Below the pieces are notes generated by a model that ran no database searches, was not told where the DNA came from, and worked only from the letters and a program-made list of their open reading frames with translations. DNA of 35,846 nt, taken from Agrococcus baldri. GTDB taxonomy: Bacteria; Actinomycetota; Actinomycetes; Actinomycetales; Microbacteriaceae. Shown piece after piece: positions 32,756 through 35,846 of this stretch (position 1 is the stretch's first letter; each line of letters opens with the position of its first letter). A program made the translations under genes and the position numbers. The stretch is taken from NCBI GenBank assembly GCA_007988785.1, contig BJUU01000029.1, positions 1 through 35,846 of the forward strand, written 5' to 3'.

Positions 32756-33952
32756 GTCGGCGATCTCGACGTACGTGTCGGGGTCGGCGACGTGCTCGCC
32801 GCGGTAGATGCGCTCGAAGGCCGTGATCGTCGCCTCGATGTCGTGCGGGGCGACCATCTGCAGGCTGTGGCGCTGCAGCTTGGCGTACTCGTCGTCGTCG
32901 AGCCGCAGGATGCGCTCGAGCTTCTCGGCGAGGTCGGCGGCGTCGTCGGGCCGGAAGAGCCAGCCGTTGACGCCGTCGGTGACGAGGTGCGGGAGCGCCA
33001 TGGCGTCGGCTGCGACGACGGGCAGGCCCGTCGCCATCGCCTCCATGGTCGCGATCGACTGCAGCTCGGCCGTGGAGGGCATGGCGAAGACCTCTGCGCC
33101 CCGCAGGCGCGCGCGCAGCTCGTCGTCGGAGACGAACCCGGTGAGGGTGACGCGGTCGGCCACGTGCAGCTCGCGCGCGAGCGCGGCGAGCTCGTCGATC
33201 TGGTCGCCGCCGCCGACGATGTCGAGGTGCCACGGCAGGTCGTCGGGCAGCTGCGCCACCGCGCGCACGAGCGTCTCGAGCCGCTTCTCGCTCGTGACGC
33301 GGCCGACGAAGACGATGCGTCCCCGCTGGCGCTCGGGGTTGGGGCTGTACTCGTCGCCGGGCAGCCCGCACGAGATCGCGTGGACGTCGCGCAGGCCCGT
33401 CTTCAGCTGCAGGTAGTCGGCGCTGCGGCGGGTGGGCGTCGTGACCACGTCGCAACGGCCGAGCACAGCTGCGGCATCCCGCCAGAGCCGGTCGACGGCC
33501 TGCTCCTGCAGCAGCTTGGGGATGTTCGAGTGATCCATGAGGTTCTCGAACATGAGGTGGTTGGTGCCGACGACGCGGATGCCGCGCTTGTTCGCCTCGG
33601 TCGAGAAGGCGCGGCCCAGGATGATGTGCGACTGGAAGTGCACGACGTCGGGCTTGAGCGCGTCGAGCAGCGAGGCGGCGTTCTGGAACATGCGCCAGGG
33701 CTGCGCGAACCGCAGCCAATCGTGGCCCGGGTACAGCATCGACCGCAGCCGGTGCACGGAGAAGCGCTGGCCCTCGTGCTCCTCGACGCGGGTGCCGTGC
33801 CGGCCGCGGCCGAGCGCCGAGGCCACCACGTGCACCTCGTGGCCGCGCTTGGTGAGCCTCGCTGCGAGCCGGGTGGTGAACTTGGCGGCGCCGTTCACGT
33901 CGGGCGCGAAGGTGTCGGTGGCGATGAGGATGCGGAGCGGTCGGTCAGTCAT
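32753..33952 (-). CDS. GT4-family glycosyltransferase
   Basis: The product has 399 aa with a GT-B fold. The N-domain begins LRILIATDTFAPDVNGAAKF, with the NG turn for acceptor binding, then VVHFQSHIILGRAFSTEA and VVGTNHLMFENLMDHS. The C-domain has GRIVFVGRVTSEKRLETL, VGGGDQ and the EX7E motif in PSTAELQSIATMEAMATG, which binds the nucleotide sugar and marks a retaining enzyme. Similar actinobacterial proteins glycosylate membrane lipids or act in cell-envelope glycan synthesis; acceptor and sugar are not determined. There is no membrane helix. The ATG overlaps the stop of the transporter gene by 8 nt and has GAGGAGA, so the two are co-expressed. Confidence 0.9.
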   Translation of the reverse strand: MTDRPLRILIATDTFAPDVNGAAKFTTRLAARLTKRGHEVHVVASALGRGRHGTRVEEHEGQRFSVHRLRSMLYPGHDWLRFAQPWRMFQNAASLLDALKPDVVHFQSHIILGRAFSTEANKRGIRVVGTNHLMFENLMDHSNIPKLLQEQAVDRLWRDAAAVLGRCDVVTTPTRRSADYLQLKTGLRDVHAISCGLPGDEYSPNPERQRGRIVFVGRVTSEKRLETLVRAVAQLPDDLPWHLDIVGGGDQIDELAALARELHVADRVTLTGFVSDDELRARLRGAEVFAMPSTAELQSIATMEAMATGLPVVAADAMALPHLVTDGVNGWLFRPDDAADLAEKLERILRLDDDEYAKLQRHSLQMVAPHDIEATITAFERIYRGEHVADPDTYVEIAD

Positions 33953-34886
33953 TGGTCTCCTCGGACGACGCGGTCGACCGGATCTGTGGATGGTGCCTGG
34001 CGAGCTGGAAGACGCCCCAGACGGCGAGCGCGCCGGCGGCGGCGAAGACGATGATGGCCCACGGCGGGGTCTCCGCCGCCTCGCCGAGCACCGTCACGCC
34101 GATGAGCACGGCGACCAGCGGGTCGACGACGGTGAGGCCCGCGATGACGAGATCGGGCGGGCCCGACGCGTGGGCGAGCTGCACGGCATAGCTGCCGACG
34201 AGCATGGCGACGAGCATGGCGACGCCGCAGACGATCGTCAGCCAGTCGAAGTTCCCGGAGATGATGCGGTTGATGACGATCTTCGAGAGCGTCACGACGA
34301 AGCCGTAGAGCACGCCGGCGGCGACGATGTAGAAGATCGCGCTCGCGCGGGCGCGGAACACCCACCAGACGATGCCGAGCGCGACGAGCGCCACCACGAG
34401 CAGCGACAGCACGGTCAGCAGCTGCTGGTTCTGGATGGGGCGCTCGATGGCGAAGATCGCGGCGACCGTGACGAAGATGCCGATGCCGACGAGGCAGGTG
34501 ACGATGGCGCGGATCGTGCGATGGTCGAGCCGGATGCTGGCGAGCCGCGAGTTGAGGATCGCCGTCACGACGAGCGCGACCGCCCCGAGCGGCTGCACGA
34601 CGATCAGCGGCGCGAGCGCGAGGGCGCCGAGCTGCAGCATGATGGCGAGGCCGAGCAGCAGCGTGCCGATCACCCACGCCGGATTCTTCAGCAGCCGCAT
34701 GAGCGCAGAGCCGCCGAGGTGGGCGCCGCGCTGGTCACCGCCCTCGAAGTGGCCGACCCCGCGATGCTGGAACTGCGTGCCCACCGAGAGGAAGATGGCG
34801 CCGACGAGCGCGACCGGGATCCCGAGGGCCTGCATGGGCGTGAGCGAGATCTCAGCCGCGAGGTCGTCGAGCGCGGTGAAGAGCAC
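33945..34886 (-). CDS. DMT-superfamily membrane transporter-like protein
   Basis: The product has 313 aa with about nine to ten membrane helices, such as ALGIPVALVGAIFLSVGTQF, WVIGTLLLGLAIMLQLGALA and WAIIVFAAAGALAVWGVFQL. The pattern LAPLIVVQPLGAVALVVTAI is like DMT/EamA and NIPA-type carriers. The substrate is unknown. The start is set at GTG 34886 because TACGGT lies 6 nt upstream; the next Met (17 codons in) sits close to the first helix and is an alternative. The downstream glycosyltransferase overlaps it by 8 nt, which suggests that the two work on the same envelope component (inference). It is divergent from def. Confidence 0.82.
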   Translation of the reverse strand: MLFTALDDLAAEISLTPMQALGIPVALVGAIFLSVGTQFQHRGVGHFEGGDQRGAHLGGSALMRLLKNPAWVIGTLLLGLAIMLQLGALALAPLIVVQPLGAVALVVTAILNSRLASIRLDHRTIRAIVTCLVGIGIFVTVAAIFAIERPIQNQQLLTVLSLLVVALVALGIVWWVFRARASAIFYIVAAGVLYGFVVTLSKIVINRIISGNFDWLTIVCGVAMLVAMLVGSYAVQLAHASGPPDLVIAGLTVVDPLVAVLIGVTVLGEAAETPPWAIIVFAAAGALAVWGVFQLARHHPQIRSTASSEETND

Positions 34887-34892
34887 CTGAAG

Positions 34893-34921
34893 ACCGTACT
34901 CTGCGCCGCCCTCGATAGCCT
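34893..34921. promoter_or_regulatory. Divergent -10 hexamers of the transporter gene and def
   Basis: On the minus strand TACGGT (34898-34893) is 6 nt from GTG 34886. On the plus strand TAGCCT (34916-34921) is 7 nt from ATG 34929. The def spacer GGAGGAC also resembles a Shine-Dalgarno site, so def may be expressed either way. Confidence 0.5.
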
Positions 34922-34928
34922 GGAGGAC

Positions 34929-35492
34929 ATGACCGTTCTGCCCATCTGCATCACCGGCGAGCCCGTGCTGCACGAGGTCGCCGAGCCGGTGACCGCGTTC
35001 GACGCCGCGCTCGCGACCCTCGTCGCCGACATGTTCGAGACCATGGAGGCGGCGCCCGGCGTGGGCCTCGCGGCACCGCAGATCGGCATCGGCTCCCGCC
35101 TGTTCGTCTATGACTGGACGGATGCGGACGGCACGCGCACGCGCGGCGTCGCGGCGAACCCGGAGCTCTGGATCGCTCCCCTGCCGCTCGGCGTGCCCGA
35201 CGAGGAGGACGAGGAGGGCTGCCTCTCGATCCCCGGCGAGCGGTTCGCGCTCAAGCGCAGCGATCGGGCGATCCTGCGGGCGCAGGACGAGCACGGCGAG
35301 CACTACGAGCTCGAGGCCTCAGGCTGGCTCGCGCGCATCCTGCAGCACGAGTTCGACCACCTGAACGGCATCCTCTACGCCGACCGGCTGGATGCGTTCG
35401 GCACGAAGGGCGTGCAGAAGGCGATCAAGCGCAACAAGTGGGGCGTGCCCGGCACCTCCTGGCTGCCGGGCGTCGACGACCTCGAGGACTGA
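34929..35492 (+). CDS. def: Peptide deformylase
   Basis: The product has 187 aa. It removes the formyl group from N-formyl-Met of new proteins, before Map acts. All three motifs are present: GVGLAAPQIG (Gln51), EEGCLSIPGE (Cys98, metal ligand) and LQHEFDHLNG (His140, Glu141, His144). The metal is normally iron. The C-terminal tail of about 40 residues is basic and then acidic. A strong hairpin follows. Confidence 0.97.
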   Translation: MTVLPICITGEPVLHEVAEPVTAFDAALATLVADMFETMEAAPGVGLAAPQIGIGSRLFVYDWTDADGTRTRGVAANPELWIAPLPLGVPDEEDEEGCLSIPGERFALKRSDRAILRAQDEHGEHYELEASGWLARILQHEFDHLNGILYADRLDAFGTKGVQKAIKRNKWGVPGTSWLPGVDDLED

Positions 35493-35523
35493 GCCGCGCC
35501 CGAAAGCGTCCGGCGATGAGGAA

Positions 35524-35549
35524 GGCCCCCGTCCGCGAGGACGGGGGCC
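35524..35549. terminator. 11-bp hairpin with GCGA loop after def
   Basis: A perfect 11-bp stem (35524-35534 with 35539-35549) closes a GCGA loop between def and the convergent tRNA-Asn gene. Confidence 0.8.
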
Positions 35550-35554
35550 GGTCG

Positions 35555-35627
35555 CTCCCCGAGATGGACTCGAACCATCAACCTGCCGGTTAACAGCCGG
35601 CTGCTCTGCCAATTGAGCTATCGAGGA
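35555..35627 (-). tRNA. tRNA-Asn (anticodon GTT)
   Basis: It is 73 nt. The acceptor TCCTCGA pairs with TCGGGGA (one U-G), the D arm is GCTCAATTGGCAGAGC, the anticodon stem GCCGG/CCGGC has loop CTGTTAA and the T arm is GATGGTTCGAGTCCATC. The discriminator is G and CCA is not encoded. Confidence 0.97.
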
Positions 35628-35648
35628 TCGCTGCAAGGAGCGACGTCA

Positions 35649-35654
35649 ATCGTA
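35649..35654 (-). promoter_or_regulatory. -10 hexamer of tRNA-Asn
   Basis: TACGAT on the minus strand predicts a transcription start near 35642 and a leader of about 15 nt before the tRNA. Confidence 0.5.
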
Positions 35655-35766
35655 GCATCACTCGCGACCGCCCACACCATCGGGCGAGCGACCGGCGGCC
35701 ATGAGCAGCACGAGCCGAGTTCTCCACATGCGACCGCTCGGGCCGACCCGTGTCAGTGGTCTTCGT

Positions 35767-35791
35767 TACTCTGTTCCCAACACACATTCGA
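35767..35791 (+). promoter_or_regulatory. -10 hexamer and imperfect LexA-like box at window end
   Basis: TACTCT (35767-35772) is a good -10. Just after it, CCCAACACACATTCGA (35776-35791) resembles the actinobacterial SOS box TCGAAC-n4-GTTCGA, but the left arm keeps only three of six bases. If functional it would cover the transcription start. The 139 bp between tRNA-Asn and this site hold only the tRNA promoter. Confidence 0.3.
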
Positions 35792-35797
35792 GGACGT

Positions 35798-35846
35798 GTG
35801 GGTGGGTCTGCCCCTCTCGCGGTCGCGTGGACGGGGTCGACGGTGA
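35798..35846 (+). CDS. Possible start of a gene running off the window
   Basis: GTG 35798 opens a frame to the window end (16 codons, MGGSAPLAVAWTGSTV), with a GAGGA-type site 4-8 nt upstream and a -10 at 35767. The nearby GTG at 35796 stops after 16 codons. The piece is too short to name; from memory, upstream regions of this kind precede HNH/DUF222 endonuclease-like genes in Microbacteriaceae, which is only a guess. Confidence 0.3.
   Translation, partial: MGGSAPLAVAWTGSTV

Overview
The window is high-GC (roughly 70% or more) DNA from the chromosome of an actinobacterium, most like a Microbacteriaceae member. This rests on codon use, the DUF4191, DUF3145 and DUF1684 families, polyphosphate glucokinase, homodimeric AceE, a FAS-II operon headed by a PucR-type regulator, and the gene order. 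From memory, the order resembles the M. tuberculosis segment dlaT - (lipB-lipA) - DUF4191 - glnA1 - glnE - glnA2 - panB - zinc-ribbon protein - nif3 - ahpE - aceE - PucR regulator - fabD/acp/kas. The genus cannot be fixed from the sequence alone. Most of the window is conserved core metabolism. I see no CRISPR array, insertion sequence, integrase or prophage.

Layout. 1-3363: 3' part of the dihydrolipoyl acyltransferase E2, a convergent membrane pseudokinase where lipB-lipA might be expected, and DUF4191. 3365-9241: nitrogen block, with glnA under a four-half-site GlnR-like operator, converging on glnA2-glnE. 9304-12648: panB, DUF1697, a small SPOR-like protein, map, ppgK. 12695-16515: fructose operon (DeoR-type regulator, 1-phosphofructokinase, PTS EIIABC) behind five 10-bp-phased operator repeats. 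16605-16974: RNase P RNA on the minus strand. 16980-19685: GNAT-like protein, a coiled-coil protein of the C4-zinc-ribbon family that has lost its cysteines, and Nif3. 19743-20972: tRNA-Val followed by a lower-GC stretch with one orphan gene of possible Abi-alpha (DUF4393) type. 20973-29041: ahpE, aceE, then fasR-fabD-fabH-acpP-fabF. 29149-35627: DUF3145, DUF1684, an LLM oxidoreductase, a D-serine-dehydratase-like PLP enzyme expressed directly behind tRNA-Met, a GT4 glycosyltransferase coupled to a DMT-type transporter, peptide deformylase and tRNA-Asn. The last 49 bases may start a further gene.

The genes form linked modules. GlnE is predicted to adenylylate GlnA on Tyr402; GlnA2 has Trp at the matching site. 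AceE and the E2 belong to the pyruvate/2-oxoglutarate dehydrogenase system that supplies acetyl-CoA, and the fab operon next to aceE uses it. Map and Def both process nascent protein N-termini. ppgK and fruK-fruA feed sugars into glycolysis.

Two features of expression stand out. At least ten genes have a TANNNT-like -10 hexamer 6-7 nt before the start codon, which predicts leaderless mRNAs and fixes several starts. In several places the -10 hexamer re-uses the TAG stop codon of the gene upstream. I found no convincing new multi-gene system. The best leads for follow-up are the orphan gene beside tRNA-Val, the cysteine-less zinc-ribbon protein, the pseudokinase, the phased fructose operator, and the tRNA-Met/start-codon junction.
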